DNA from: Yinghuangia sp035454725 | Lineage (GTDB): Bacteria > Actinomycetota > Actinomycetes > Streptomycetales > Streptomycetaceae | Direction: 5' to 3' | DNA: 64,000 nt | NCBI RefSeq assembly: GCF_051388935.1 | Contig: NZ_JBPKBI010000003.1 | Location: 310,001-374,000 of the forward strand | Shown: in pieces, positions 8,677-20,412 of the stretch | Numbering within the stretch: position 1 is the first letter of the stretch | How the letters are laid out: each line of letters begins with the position of its first letter | Made by a program: the position numbers and the translations under genes | Notes under the pieces: model-generated | Seen by the model: only the letters and a program-made list of their open reading frames with translations | Database searches by the model: none | What the model was told of the DNA's origin: nothing

Positions 8677-9575
8677 CGGGCGGCCTGCCACGCTGCCGCC
8701 ACCCGCACCGCGTCGCGCGAGGCCGGGACTTCGTGCACTCTTACCCCCCAAGCCCCGGCGAGCGCCGCGAGGGCGGTCACCGCGGCGGTCGCGTCGTCTC
8801 GGCCGCGCGGCGGGCGCAGCCCCTGGTCGTCGGCGAGCAGTCGGCCGAGAAACGCCTTGCGGGACGCGGCCACCAAAAGCGGTCGGTCGAGCTCCACAAG
8901 CGCCTCCAGGTGCGCCAGCAGCGCCCAATTGTGGTCGGCGTTCTTCGCGAAACCGAGACCCGGGTCGAGGATGATCGCCTCGGGATCGACGCCGGCCGCG
9001 ACCACGCGGTCCATGCGCTCGGTGAGTTCGGCGCGCACTTCACCGACGACGTCGTCGTAGTGCGCCTTGTCCTGCATGCCGCGACTGTGCCCACGCCAGT
9101 GCATGACCACGACGGGCACCCCGGCCTCCGCGACGAACGCGGCCATCGCGGGGTCCGCGAGCCCGCCGCTGACGTCGTTGACCAGCACGGCCCCGGCCTC
9201 GACTGCGGCGCGCGCGACTTCGACGCGCATGGTGTCGACGCTGACGATCGCACCTGCCGCGGCGAGCCCGCGCACCACCGGGACCACCCGGCGGAGCTCT
9301 TCGTCCAGCGGCACGCGCTCGGCCCCCGGCCGGGTCGACTCACCGCCCACGTCGATCAGGTCGGCGCCCTCCGCGCGCAGCGCGTGGCCGCGCGCGATGG
9401 CCTCGTCGGGGTCGAACCACAGGCCCCCGTCCGAGAAGGAGTCGGGGGTCACATTGACCACGCCCATGACCGCGCAGCGGCCGAAGTCCGGGAGTCCCCG
9501 CACGCTGGGTGGTTTCGCGTCCCGCTCCAGCCCTCGGCCGGCGGCACCCCCCTCGGGCTTGGTCGTCGCTGTCAT
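8673..9575 (-). CDS. folP: Dihydropteroate synthase
   Basis: FolP condenses 6-hydroxymethyl-dihydropterin pyrophosphate with p-aminobenzoate; it is the sulfonamide target. The 300-aa protein has the TIM-barrel signatures MGVVNVTPDSFSDGG (37-51), DVGGESTRPGA, VNDVSGG, LDPGLGFAKN and ASRKAFLG. It has an extra 30 or so residues at the N-terminus compared with short family members. Downstream overlap with the NTF2-like gene is 4 bp. The 650-bp gap to folE upstream is unusual in an otherwise packed block. Confidence 0.95.
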   Translation of the reverse strand: MTATTKPEGGAAGRGLERDAKPPSVRGLPDFGRCAVMGVVNVTPDSFSDGGLWFDPDEAIARGHALRAEGADLIDVGGESTRPGAERVPLDEELRRVVPVVRGLAAAGAIVSVDTMRVEVARAAVEAGAVLVNDVSGGLADPAMAAFVAEAGVPVVVMHWRGHSRGMQDKAHYDDVVGEVRAELTERMDRVVAAGVDPEAIILDPGLGFAKNADHNWALLAHLEALVELDRPLLVAASRKAFLGRLLADDQGLRPPRGRDDATAAVTALAALAGAWGVRVHEVPASRDAVRVAAAWQAAR

Positions 9576-10225
9576 GGCCCCAAGCGTAGGGGCAAAGACG
9601 GGCCGGTCAGGCGAGGCGGGACGGTGCGGCGCAGGACGGGCCGAGGGCGGATTCGGCCATCCACCTCGACAAATCAGAAAAGACCGGTCAGACGGTGCAC
9701 GGTGGCCGGCCCGGGCGGGCGCGACTCGCAGGTTCCCGGCACGTGCCGCGTCCAGGCCAGGGAGACGGGAGTTGCATCTCGCACACGCAGCACGTCCCGG
9801 GCGGCACGCCCACCGTGTTCTCGGGCCATCGCAAAACCGCCGCTTGCTCTCGGTCTCCTGCGCGTCCAACGCGCGCCTGGCCAACCCCCGGCGGCAGGCG
9901 GTCGCCGGCTCCGCGGCGATACCGGCCCCGACACCGTCCGGCGCGGGCGCCCCGGCGGTTTTGCGGACGGAGGCGGACACAGCGCGAGATCCGGGCCGGA
10001 AGGGGCACGCGCCCGGGCCGCTTCGACCGCCAGATCGCGGTCGAGCGCCCCGGACGCGTGCCTCCGGGCCGGTGCTCGAAAGCGGGTATCGCCTGGGTGC
10101 ACGGAGCCGGGCTCGACCGACGTCGGCCCCGGCGGCAACGCGAACGCCCCTCGCGGGCGGGCCGTGGGCCCGGTACCCGTGAGGGGCGTCATCGCGTGCG
10201 TGCCGAAGCGAAACCGGCGCGGCCG
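9576..10225. other. 650-bp folE-folP spacer without a credible gene
   Basis: Open frames here encode only Arg/Pro/Gly-rich strings without a family pattern, Shine-Dalgarno or coding-like codon bias, so I treat the stretch as non-coding. It contains a 40-bp block (10013-10052) identical in inverted orientation to a part of ftsH. A transcript running from ftsH/folE into folP would pass through it. Confidence 0.6.
10013..10052 (+). repeat. 40-bp perfect inverted copy of an ftsH segment
   Basis: These 40 bases read exactly like the sense strand of ftsH across 11847-11886 (minus strand), the codons for GRFDRQIAVERP in the second region of homology. I compared the two base by base: no mismatch over 40 bp, and the flanks diverge at once on both sides. 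The copy lies in opposite orientation to ftsH, about 1.8 kb away. Confidence 0.9.
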
Positions 10226-10836
10226 TCAGCGCTCCAGGATCAGACTCATCGCCTCCGCGCGCGTTGCCGCGTCGAGGAGTTGGCCGCGGACCGCGGACGT
10301 CACCGTCTTCGCTCCCGGCTTGCGGATGCCGCGCATGGTCATGCACATGTGTTCGCACTCGAAGACCACGATCACCCCGCGCGGGCGCAGAATGCGCACG
10401 AGCGCGTCCGCGACCTGCGTGGTGAGGCGCTCCTGCACCTGAGGGCGCTTGGCATAGACATCGACCAGGCGGGCCAGCTTGGACAGACCGGTGATCTGGC
10501 CGTCCTCCGAGGGGATGTAGCCGACGTGCGCGACGCCGTGGAAGGGCACGAGGTGGTGCTCACACGAGCTGTACACCTCGATGTCCTTGACCAGCACCAT
10601 CTCGTCGTGGCCCAGGTCGAACGTCGTGGTCAGGACGTCCTCGGGGTTCTGGTTCAGCCCTGCGAATATCTCGCGGTACGAGCGTGCCACCCGCGCGGGG
10701 GTGTCCTTGAGCCCCTCGCGGTCGGGGTTCTCCCCGACCGCGATCAGCAGCTCGCGTATCGCCCGCTCGGCGCGGTCCTGGTCGAACTCACCCACGGCGC
10801 CGCCGTCGTCGAGGGTGACCGGGTCGATCGTCACGT

Positions 10837-10840
<4 letters not shown>
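10226..10840 (-). CDS. folE: GTP cyclohydrolase I
   Basis: FolE converts GTP to 7,8-dihydroneopterin triphosphate, the first folate step, as a toroidal decamer. The 204-aa protein has the zinc-site pattern CEHHLVPFHG (C93, H96) and CEHMCMTMRG (C166), plus GLSKLARLVDVYAKRPQVQERLT. The GTG start at 10840 overlaps the ftsH TGA (GTGA), so folE translation is probably coupled to ftsH. It is followed by the 650-bp spacer before folP. Confidence 0.95.
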
Positions 10841-12888
<2,048 letters not shown>

Positions 12889-12893
12889 TCATG

Positions 12894-12920
12894 CGGGGCT
12901 ATAGCCGCCCCGTCCCTCCT
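12894..12920 (-). promoter_or_regulatory. Hairpin-bridged ribosome binding site of ftsH
   Basis: On the minus strand AGGAGGGA (12913-12920) is followed by a hairpin, CGGGGC / GCCCCG with a 7-nt loop (12894-12912), and then five bases before the ATG at 12888. Linear spacing from Shine-Dalgarno to start is about 24 nt, too long for normal initiation. If the hairpin folds, the effective spacing becomes about 6 nt. Confidence 0.55.
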
Positions 12921-13182
12921 GCCAGCTCCCTACCCGAGGACCTGATGGCCCCGGGCTCACTGCCCTGTCCGGTGTCGACCAAGTGTCGCCTACGAAGTGT
13001 CGCCTTACGAACTGTCACTGCGTACGAAGGTACACCGGAGGTAGCCGCCACACCGCGCCCGCGCGTCGCCCGTAGGCGGCACGGCACGGAGACGACTCCC
13101 GTCGACCTCTCCAACGAGGGAAAACGGTTCGCTTGTTCCCCAAGCCGGGACAGTGGTGTCGCGGGTCACCCCGCGGCAAGGG

Positions 13183-13749
13183 TCAGTGCGGCTTCACGCT
13201 GCCGTAGACGTGCTCGGCGAGGGTTCCGACGAAGGGCAGGTTGCGGTAGCGCTCGGCGTAGTCGAGACCGTAGCCGACGACGAATTCGTTCGGGATGTCG
13301 AAGCCGAGGTATTTGACGGGGATGTCGACCTTGGCCGCCTCGGGCTTACGGAAGAAGGCGCAGACCTCAAGCGACGCGGGGCCGCGCGACGCGAGGTTCG
13401 CGAGCATCCAGGAGAGTGTGAGCCCCGAGTCGATGATGTCCTCGACGACGAGGATGTGACGGTCGGCGATGTCGGTGTCGAGGTCCTTGAGGATGCGTAC
13501 GACACCCGAGGACTTGGTGCCTGAGCCGTAGGAGGAGACGGCCATCCAGTCCATCTTGACCGGTGAGTGCAGGGCGCGGGCGAGGTCGGCCATCACCATG
13601 ACGGCGCCCTTGAGAACGCCTACGAGGAGGAGGTCCCGCCCCTCGTAGTCCCGGTCGATCTGCTCGGCCAGCTCACGCAGTTTGGCGTTGATCTCGTCCT
13701 CGCTCACCAAAACGCGCGCGAGGTCGGTGCCCATGTCTTTCTCGTCCAC
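13183..13749 (-). CDS. hpt: Hypoxanthine phosphoribosyltransferase
   Basis: Hpt salvages hypoxanthine and guanine to IMP and GMP with PRPP. The 188-aa protein has the PRPP-binding motif ILVVEDIIDSGLT (99-111), the SSYGSGTKSSG flexible loop and the FVVGYGLDYAERYRNLPFVG purine-binding segment. I chose the GTG at 13749 (VDEKDMGTDL) because AGGAAGAG lies about 7 nt upstream and other actinobacterial Hpt proteins start there. The order tilS-hpt-ftsH is conserved widely among bacteria. Confidence 0.95.
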   Translation of the reverse strand: MDEKDMGTDLARVLVSEDEINAKLRELAEQIDRDYEGRDLLLVGVLKGAVMVMADLARALHSPVKMDWMAVSSYGSGTKSSGVVRILKDLDTDIADRHILVVEDIIDSGLTLSWMLANLASRGPASLEVCAFFRKPEAAKVDIPVKYLGFDIPNEFVVGYGLDYAERYRNLPFVGTLAEHVYGSVKPH

Positions 13750-13801
13750 CTGTGCTCTTCCTGTCGGAGTCCCCGTGATCCCTGTCAACGCCGTAACGCC
13801 G

Positions 13802-14898
13802 TCAAAGCTGCGAGGGCCGGTGGAAGAGAAGCTTTCCACATCGCCTGCGTATCTCGACGCCGCCCGGCAGGTTGATGGGTCCTTGGCCGCGCCACGAGGT
13901 CACCAGGCGCTCGACCATGTCGACGTGCCGCGCGAACAGGTCGCCGGGAGGGGAGCCCGCCCTGACCGCGCTGCGGCGGAGCACACGACGGCGTACGGCG
14001 GCCGGCAGTTCGGCGAGCGCACAGACGTCCAAACCGCCGTCTTCGAGCGTGAGTTCGCGTTGGACGCGGTCGGCCCAGGCGTCGAGTGCGTCGGCGTCGT
14101 CGCGGAACAGCCGCGCGGTGCGCGCGAGCGATTCGCTGATGCCGGGGCCGAGCGCCTTCTCCATGACCGGGAGCACGTCGTGCCGCACGCGGGCCCTGGT
14201 GTACGCCGGATCGGCGTTGTGCGGGTCGTCCCATGTCGGCAGGTTCTGGGCGACGCAGGCGGCGCGGGTGGTGTCGCGGTCGATGCCGAGCAGCGGGCGG
14301 TGGAAATGCCCTATCACCGCGGGCATGCCGGCCAGTGACCGGGCGCCCGACCCCCGGGCGAGGCCCAGCAGCACGGTCTCCGCCTGGTCGTCGAGCGTGT
14401 GCCCGAGGAAGACCGCGCGGGCCTGGTGACGGGCGGCGGCGAGGTCGAGTGCTTCGTAGCGCGCGGAACGCGCGGCGGCCTCGGGGCCCNNNNNNNNNNN
14501 NNNNNNNNNNNNNNNNNNNNNNNNNNNNNNNNNNNNNNNNNNNNNNNNNNNNNNNNNNNNNNNNNNNNNNNNNNNNNNNNNNNNNNNNNNNNNNNNNNNN
14601 NNNNNNNNNNNNNNNNNNNNNGGACACCCAGTGCCTCGACGGGGTCGAGGTCCAGGTCGCGCAGACGCGCGACCAGGTCGACCGCGCGGCGGGTGGAGCC
14701 GGGTTGCAGACCGTGGTCGATGGTGATCGCTCCCGCGCGGATGCCCGCGCGGGGGGCTTCGAACGCGGTGGCCGCGGCGAGCGCGAGCGAGTCGGCTCCT
14801 CCGCTGCATGCCACAAGCACGAGGTCGCCCGGGTTCATCGAGCGCAATATGTCACGAACGGCCACGCGGGTGGCTGCGACGGCAGGGTGCGGTCCCAC
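13802..14898 (-). CDS. tilS: tRNA(Ile)-lysidine synthase, interrupted by an N gap
   Basis: TilS attaches lysine to C34 of the CAU-anticodon tRNA-Ile so that it reads AUA. The N-terminal part has the PP-loop VACSGGADSLAL (SGGADS at 32-37) and ITIDHGLQPGS; the C-terminal part has FLGHTLDDQAETVLLGLARGSG and the tail domain. Between them lie 132 N. The flanking halves are not in the same frame across these N, so the gap length is an estimate and this is not evidence of a pseudogene. The start is GTG at 14898 with AGGAGGAG just upstream, in preference to a GTG 21 bp further out. Confidence 0.92.
14490..14621. other. Assembly gap (132 N) inside tilS
   Basis: A run of unresolved bases. About 44 codons of the TilS catalytic domain, between IDHGLQPGS and the LGHTLDDQAE segment, are missing from the sequence. 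Confidence 1.
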
Positions 14899-15043
14899 GC
14901 TCTCCTCCTGGGGTGTCACGGGGGCGCGGATGCGGACAGCTTTCGGGGCCGGGCCGCTGTCGTACGCGCTCCCCGGCCCCGCGGGCGGATCGTGCCCAAG
15001 CCTGCTTCAACGCTACGCCACGGACTGGACCGACTGCGTGATG

Positions 15044-15068
15044 CTTTCCGGAGTGTCGCACCGGAAAG
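15044..15068. other. Hairpin between metalloprotease gene and tilS
   Basis: CTTTCCGG and CCGGAAAG form an 8-bp perfect stem with a 9-nt loop in the 250-bp spacer downstream of the metalloprotease and upstream of tilS. It could be a weak terminator; there is no T-run. Confidence 0.4.
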
Positions 15069-15148
15069 TAATCAAACGGATACGCTCGGTTGATGCTTTC
15101 GAGTGTCCGTCCGACGTGCCGTGCCCGCGCGCCCGCCTGCCAGGAGGG

Positions 15149-16273
15149 TCAGGAGGGAGCGGACCGGGTGCCGTGCACGCGGTCGACCCAGGTCTGCGGG
15201 TCGGCGATCTCGCCGCGGGTCGGAAGGGTGTTCGGCGAGGTCCACACGCGGTTGAATCCGGACATGCCGACCTGGTCGACGACGGTACGCACGAAGCGCT
15301 CGCCGTCGCGGTACTGCCGGAGCTTGGCGTCCATGCCGAGGAGCTTGCGCAGCGCGAGGTCGACGCGGCCGGTGCCGCGCGCGCGGCGCTGCTGGAACTT
15401 CTCGCGGATCTCGGCGACCGTCGGGATCACCTGCGGCCCGACACCGTCCATGACGTAGTCGGCGTGGCCTTCCAGCAGGGACATGACGGCGGTGATGCGG
15501 TGCAGGATCTCGCGCTGCACCGGCGTCTGGACCAGTTCGACGAGCGAATTGTCACCGCTCCTGCCCTCGTCGTCGCCCTCGCCGCGGCGGCCGGTCACGA
15601 GCGCCTGCGCCGCCTCGCGGAACCGGCGCATCATCGCGGACGGGTCCACCTCGGTCTCGGTGAGGAACGCGTGGACCTCCTGCTCCAGGTGGTCGCGCAG
15701 CCACGGCACGGCGGTGAACTGCGTGCGGTGGGTCTCCTCGTGCATGCAGACCCACAGGCGGAAGTCGGTGGGATCGACGTCGAGCTCGCGTTCGACCTGG
15801 ACGATGTTCGGCGCCACGAGGAGGAGGCGCCCGGGACCGACGCCGGGTGTCGTGCCGACGCCCGGTGCGAACGTCTCGTACTGCCCCAGCACGCGGGCGG
15901 ACAGGAACGACAGCAGCGTGCCGAGTTCGAGGCCGGTGACCTTGCTGCCGACGCCGGACAGGGCGTTGGCGCCGGGGATCGTGTCGCGTCGCTCGTTGAC
16001 CTTGTCGAGCAGGGGCCGCAGCACGTGCCGGAAACCCTGGACGTTCGCGCGGACCCAGCCGCCCCGGTCGACGATGAGGACCGGGGTGTCGTTGCCCCGG
16101 GTGTCGAGCCCGGTGAAGCTGCGCACGTGGCCCTCGGACTCCGTCGCATGCGCCCTGAGTTCCGCGACGACGGCACGTGCCTCGTCCCGGCTCACCTCCG
16201 GTCCGGGGCGCACCAGCCGATTCGCTGTGGAAACGGCCAGGTCCCAGTCGATCATGTCCGCACCGCTCGTCAT
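15149..16273 (-). CDS. Zinc-dependent metalloprotease, DUF2342 family
   Basis: The 374-aa protein belongs to the DUF2342 family, often labelled coenzyme F420 biosynthesis-associated. It carries the zinc-binding HEETH motif (178-182) within FRLWVCMHEETHRTQF and a downstream acidic segment LLEGHADYVMDGVG that probably supplies the third ligand. No signal peptide is visible, so it should be cytosolic. In actinobacteria it lies between dacB and tilS. The link to F420 is by phylogenetic profile and not by shown activity. The ATG at 16273 has GGTGG upstream; an internal ATG at 16255 is a possible alternative. Confidence 0.85.
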   Translation of the reverse strand: MTSGADMIDWDLAVSTANRLVRPGPEVSRDEARAVVAELRAHATESEGHVRSFTGLDTRGNDTPVLIVDRGGWVRANVQGFRHVLRPLLDKVNERRDTIPGANALSGVGSKVTGLELGTLLSFLSARVLGQYETFAPGVGTTPGVGPGRLLLVAPNIVQVERELDVDPTDFRLWVCMHEETHRTQFTAVPWLRDHLEQEVHAFLTETEVDPSAMMRRFREAAQALVTGRRGEGDDEGRSGDNSLVELVQTPVQREILHRITAVMSLLEGHADYVMDGVGPQVIPTVAEIREKFQQRRARGTGRVDLALRKLLGMDAKLRQYRDGERFVRTVVDQVGMSGFNRVWTSPNTLPTRGEIADPQTWVDRVHGTRSAPS

Positions 16274-16361
16274 ACGGCCACCGTACGTGCAAGTGCGCGT
16301 CCCGCGCTGCCCGAACCCCCTCGGTGGTCCTCGGGAGGCCCGTATCCGGGCCGGTTGCCGG

Positions 16362-17828
16362 TCAGCCGGCGGCCTGCGCGACGGGGGTTCCGCAGCCGCA
16401 GCCGGCCAGCGCGGCGGCCATCCGGTCCAAGGCGGGGCGGGCGAGGTCGGCGGCTCCGGGGACATCGTCGGCGAGGAACGCGAACGCGAGCAGGCGGCCG
16501 TCGCTGTCGCGGACGAGGCCGGCGAGTGTGCTGACGCCGGTGAGCGAGCCGGTCTTGGCACGGACGATTCCGGCGGCGGCGAGGCTGGCCTGCGCGTCGA
16601 AGCGGTCGCTGAGGGTGCCGGTGAAGCCGGCGATGGGCATGCCGGTCAGGGTCGGGCGCAGTTCGGGGTGGGCCGGCGACGACGCGAGGGTGACGAGCTG
16701 CGTGAGCACGGCCGGAGGCAGCTTGTTGAGCCTGTCGAGGCCGCTTCCGTCCTTGAGGTCGGTGGCGCCGAGCTTCACGCCGAGCCCGGCGAGGACCTCG
16801 TGCACGGCCTGGGCACCGCCCACGAACGAGGCGGGCTTGCCCCGCGCGATCGCGATGTGCCGGAGCAGGGCCTCGGCCATGTCGTTGTCGCTCGCCGTCA
16901 TCATCCGCTCGACGTACTCGGGGATGGGCGGCGACTGGACCGCGGCAAGCTGCGCTGCCGCGGGCGGTGCCGTTCCGGCGGTGGGCTTGCCGTTGACGGC
17001 GATGCCCTCCTTGGCGAGCATCTGCGCGAACTGTGTTGCGGCCCCGCCCGCCGGGTCGGTCAGGCGTTCGCTCGGGACGCCGGTCTTCGTGGCGTCGACA
17101 CGGCCCTCGTCGGTCATCAGCGGGACGACGGGGGCGATGTTGACGTTCGGGCTTATCGGGTGGTTGACCGGGCCGGTGAACAGCGATGTGTCGTACGTGA
17201 GCCGGATCGACGTGCGTCCTGCGGCCTTGAGGGCGGCGGCAGTCGAGGTCGCGAGCCGGTCGAGGCGGGCCGGGGCGAACTGACCGGCGTACTGGGCTCC
17301 GTCGAGGGCGGTGAGCGTGGGGTCGCCGCCGCCGACCAGGACGACGGTGTCGGGGGCCGCGCCGAGGACCGTGCTCGTCGTGAAGCGGTGGTCCTCGGGG
17401 AGCGCGGAGAGGGCGGCGACCGCCGTCGTGATCTTGGTGGTGGACGCGGGGACGGCGCCGCGGTCGGCGTCGGCGGTGTACAGCGGGCGGCCGGTGACGG
17501 CGTCGACGACCGAGACGGCGACGGCGTCGCCGAGCGACGGGTCGTCCAGCAGCGGGGCGAGTGCGGCGCGTACGCCCGCGTCGGTGGGGGCCGCCCCGGC
17601 CGGGTCGGCGTCGACGGGGAGCAGGACCGGCGGTGTGACGCGCCTCTCATCGGGGGCCACCGCGGTGGCGCCGCCCGATTCCGCGGCGACGGACTGCGTA
17701 CCGCGGTCGCCGTGGTGCTCGGCGACGCGGTAGCCGTCCTGCCACGGGCCCACGGCCCACACCACCAAGAGCGCGAGCACGACGCCGGCGATGGTCGCCG
17801 CCAGGGCCACCGTCCTCACCCTGGGCAC
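16362..17828 (-). CDS. dacB: D-alanyl-D-alanine carboxypeptidase / endopeptidase (PBP4 type)
   Basis: A class C penicillin-binding protein that trims or cleaves peptidoglycan peptides outside the membrane. The 488-aa protein has an N-terminal signal anchor (about 6-27) and the three active-site motifs: SxxK as STTK (129-132), SDN in TASDNDMAEAL, and KTG in VRAKTGSLTGVS. The start is GTG with AAAGGGG upstream. It is divergent from ppa across a 270-bp region and 88 bp upstream of the metalloprotease gene. Confidence 0.92.
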   Translation of the reverse strand: MPRVRTVALAATIAGVVLALLVVWAVGPWQDGYRVAEHHGDRGTQSVAAESGGATAVAPDERRVTPPVLLPVDADPAGAAPTDAGVRAALAPLLDDPSLGDAVAVSVVDAVTGRPLYTADADRGAVPASTTKITTAVAALSALPEDHRFTTSTVLGAAPDTVVLVGGGDPTLTALDGAQYAGQFAPARLDRLATSTAAALKAAGRTSIRLTYDTSLFTGPVNHPISPNVNIAPVVPLMTDEGRVDATKTGVPSERLTDPAGGAATQFAQMLAKEGIAVNGKPTAGTAPPAAAQLAAVQSPPIPEYVERMMTASDNDMAEALLRHIAIARGKPASFVGGAQAVHEVLAGLGVKLGATDLKDGSGLDRLNKLPPAVLTQLVTLASSPAHPELRPTLTGMPIAGFTGTLSDRFDAQASLAAAGIVRAKTGSLTGVSTLAGLVRDSDGRLLAFAFLADDVPGAADLARPALDRMAAALAGCGCGTPVAQAAG

Positions 17829-18098
17829 GGGCGACCAACCCCTTTCGACAGATCCTCTTCGTCGGCCCCGACAGGCATGCGAGACACTGTCAGCAGACTA
17901 GGTTCTGTTCGGGGCTCCGGCTGGGCTCCCGCCACCCTCACGGGTGGCGGATTGTCTCCGGCCGTAACGCCATCCGTCGTGCTCCGCACGGGGTCGGCTG
18001 TTGTCCGCGTTGCGCGTCCTGTCGGAACGCGCCCCACCGCGGACTTCACGGACAGACCCTAACAATCCCGGACGAACAATGGATGGAATGGAGGAGCC

Positions 18099-18590
18099 TT
18101 GGAGTTCGACGTCACGATCGAGATCCCTCGGGGTTCGCGGAACAAGTACGAGGTGGATCACGAGACGGGGCGCATCCGGCTCGACCGCATGCTCTTCACC
18201 TCGACGCGGTACCCGGCCGACTACGGCTTCATCGAGGACACCCTCGGTGAGGACGGCGACCCGCTGGACGCCCTGGTGCTGCTGGAGGAGCCCACGTTCC
18301 CGGGCGTGCTCATCCGCTGCCGCGCGATCGGCATGTTCCGGATGACGGACGAGGCCGGCGGTGACGACAAGGTCCTGTGCGTGCCCGCGACCGACCCGCG
18401 CATGGAACACCTTCGTGACATCCACCACGTCCCGGAGTTCGACCGCCTGGAGATCCAGCACTTCTTCGAGGTCTACAAGGACCTCGAACCCGGCAAGTCC
18501 GTCGAGGGCGCCGACTGGGTGGGGCGCGTCGAGGCGGAGGCCGAGGTCGAGGCGTCGTTCAAGCGGCTGAAGGAGTCGGGCGGGCACTGA
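18099..18590 (+). CDS. ppa: Inorganic pyrophosphatase
   Basis: Soluble family I pyrophosphatase, hydrolysing PPi to drive biosynthesis. The 163-aa protein has the metal-binding signature DGDPLDALVLL (52-62), the N-terminal EIPRGSRNKYEVD, and the VCVPATDPR-like segment (LCVPATDPRMEHL). The start is TTG (TTG GAG TTC GAC) preceded by GGAGGAG; MEFDVTIEIPRG is the normal actinobacterial N-terminus, so the TTG is credible. Monocistronic. Confidence 0.96.
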   Translation: MEFDVTIEIPRGSRNKYEVDHETGRIRLDRMLFTSTRYPADYGFIEDTLGEDGDPLDALVLLEEPTFPGVLIRCRAIGMFRMTDEAGGDDKVLCVPATDPRMEHLRDIHHVPEFDRLEIQHFFEVYKDLEPGKSVEGADWVGRVEAEAEVEASFKRLKESGGH

Positions 18591-18694
18591 GCCCGCTTCC
18601 GCGCCGCGACCGTGCGGCGCACGCGCGAACACGGAGGGCGGCCCGGCGACGGGTCCGCCCTCCGACACGTGCGGGCCCCGCCCGGCCGACGGAT

Positions 18695-19639
18695 CTACCG
18701 GCCGAGCATTCCGGACTGCTCCGCGTGCCACAGGCGGACGGAGCCCGTGTCGGGGTCGGCGGTGACCCAGGTGCCGTCGTAGCGGACGACGAGCCACGCG
18801 CGTGAGGCGTCGTCGGGGTACTCGACCTCGGTGATGGGCCGCAGATCGGGCACCGAGAAGACGATGTGGCGCTGCGCGGACGACGCGGCGAGGACGCGGT
18901 CCGGGCCCAGGAAGCCCGCATAGAAGTCGAAGACCTCGTCGTCGTCGGCGAAAAGCGCGTCGTGCCGCCGGGCGGCGACGATGCCGCCGTCGGGGGAACG
19001 CAAGAGCGCGAGGGGGCCGGCGCCGTACGGCGTGGTCAGCATCAGGCCCGAACCGGGCTGGATGTCGATGAGGATCCGGGCCTCGCCGGGCAGCTCCCGG
19101 GCCGGACCGGTGTCGCCCGACGCCACCAGGAAGACCCGGTACGCCTCGTCGCCGTGCCCGGCCGCGACGCCGACGTGGACGCCGTCGGGGTGCGGCAGCA
19201 GCTCCGAGCCGACCGTCTGGGCGGGCAGCGGCGCGGTGCGGAGGACGGTGCCGTCCTGGGCGTCGAAGAGCACGCACGTGTCGGCCTCTTCGGTCCGCAC
19301 GACCGCCCACACCCCCCGCGCGTCGGTGGTGGCCACACACGAGCCCGATTCCTCGAACTCCCAGTCCGCGTGCGGGCGCGACCATATCTGACGCCCTGTC
19401 ATGTCGAGGGCGCACACGCGGTCGGGCCCCGACGCGGCAACGAACGACAGGTCGGGGGCGACCGCGTGGCCGCCCTTCCACTCGGCCGGCAGGGCCACCT
19501 TGCGCAGCACCGCGAGGGCGTCGTCCAGAACGAGCAGTTCGCCGTCTTGCGTGTGCGCCAGCCATACGGACGCGCCGGGCACCCGGTCGAAGCTCCACAG
19601 AGGCGGCAGGGAAGTCTGCGCGACGAGTTGAGGACGCAT
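18695..19639 (-). CDS. Beta-propeller-like protein of unknown function
   Basis: A 314-aa protein made of repeated strand-turn units: LLVLDDALAVLRKVALP, RVCALDMTGRQIWSRPHADW, TCVLFDAQDGTVLRTAPLP and GTWVTADPDTGSVRLWHAEQSG. The spacing of Asp/Gly turns and Trp/Val strands resembles WD40 or PQQ-type propellers. No signal peptide or catalytic motif is visible, so it is probably cytosolic. I cannot assign a substrate or partner. Confidence 0.65.
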   Translation of the reverse strand: MRPQLVAQTSLPPLWSFDRVPGASVWLAHTQDGELLVLDDALAVLRKVALPAEWKGGHAVAPDLSFVAASGPDRVCALDMTGRQIWSRPHADWEFEESGSCVATTDARGVWAVVRTEEADTCVLFDAQDGTVLRTAPLPAQTVGSELLPHPDGVHVGVAAGHGDEAYRVFLVASGDTGPARELPGEARILIDIQPGSGLMLTTPYGAGPLALLRSPDGGIVAARRHDALFADDDEVFDFYAGFLGPDRVLAASSAQRHIVFSVPDLRPITEVEYPDDASRAWLVVRYDGTWVTADPDTGSVRLWHAEQSGMLGR

Positions 19640-19695
19640 GCGCAGACGCTACCGCCGCCGCGGCCCTGATTCGTATGACGTGCCGTGCCGTCCGG

Positions 19696-20412
19696 TCAGG
19701 GGAGGCGGTGCCGGCCGTGGCCGCCCACGGACGCGTCGTCGTCCGACGAGGACGCGGCGTCGTCGGACGCGGCGGCCTCGCGGCGGTTCGCGGCGCGGGC
19801 GCGCAGCACCTCGATGATGATCGGCAGGACCGACAGCGCGACGATGGCGATGAGGATGAACTCGATGTTGTGGTGGACAAAGGAGATTTGGCCCAGGAAG
19901 TAGCCCAGCACCGTCACGCCGCAGGCCCACAGGATGCCGCCGATGACGTTGTAGATCACGAACGTGCGGTACTTCATGCCCGCGACGCCGGCGACGATCG
20001 GGGTGAAGGTGCGCACGATCGGGACGAAGCGGGCCAGGATGATCGAGCGGGGGCCGTACTTCTCGAAGAATTCGTGGGCCTTGACCACGTTCTCCTGTTT
20101 GAAGATGCGCGAGTTGGGCCGGGTGAAGAGGCTGGGCCCGACTTTGCGGCCGAACAGATAGCCGACCTGGTCACCGGTGATCGCCGCGACCACGAGCAGG
20201 ATGCAGACGAGCCACAGCGGCTGGTCGATGTATTCGCCGTCGGCGATGAGGAGGCCGGTGGTGAAGAGCAGTGAATCGCCCGGCAGGAAGAAGCCGATCA
20301 GCAGGCCGGACTCGGCGAAGACGATCGCCATGATGCCGATCAGGCCGAACGTCGAGATCAGATACTCCGGATCGAGCCAGCTTGGCCCGAGGGCGAGAGT
20401 GGTCGTGGTCAC
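19696..20412 (-). CDS. DedA family membrane protein
   Basis: DedA/VTT-domain proteins are membrane transporters or lipid scramblases linked to envelope homeostasis. The 238-aa protein starts (GTG) VTTTTLALGPSWLDPEYLI and has several hydrophobic helices, the conserved FAESGLLIGFFLPGDSLLFTTGLL, GDQVGYLFGRKVGPSLF and the FVPIVRTFTPIVAGVAGMKYRTF signature. The C-terminal tail is Asp/Ser/Ala-rich. An upstream ATG at 20451 is in frame, but the family N-terminus fits the GTG. It is divergent from the 20732 gene. Confidence 0.9.
   Translation of the reverse strand: MTTTTLALGPSWLDPEYLISTFGLIGIMAIVFAESGLLIGFFLPGDSLLFTTGLLIADGEYIDQPLWLVCILLVVAAITGDQVGYLFGRKVGPSLFTRPNSRIFKQENVVKAHEFFEKYGPRSIILARFVPIVRTFTPIVAGVAGMKYRTFVIYNVIGGILWACGVTVLGYFLGQISFVHHNIEFILIAIVALSVLPIIIEVLRARAANRREAAASDDAASSSDDDASVGGHGRHRLP

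Noticed and set aside
9674..10192. Minus-strand ORFs in the folE-folP spacer
   Set aside because: Pro/Arg/Gly-rich, no Shine-Dalgarno, no recognisable motif, and they cross the 40-bp ftsH-derived block.
14490..14621. Frame change across tilS considered as a pseudogene
   Set aside because: The frame change coincides with a run of N whose length is an estimate; both halves are well conserved.
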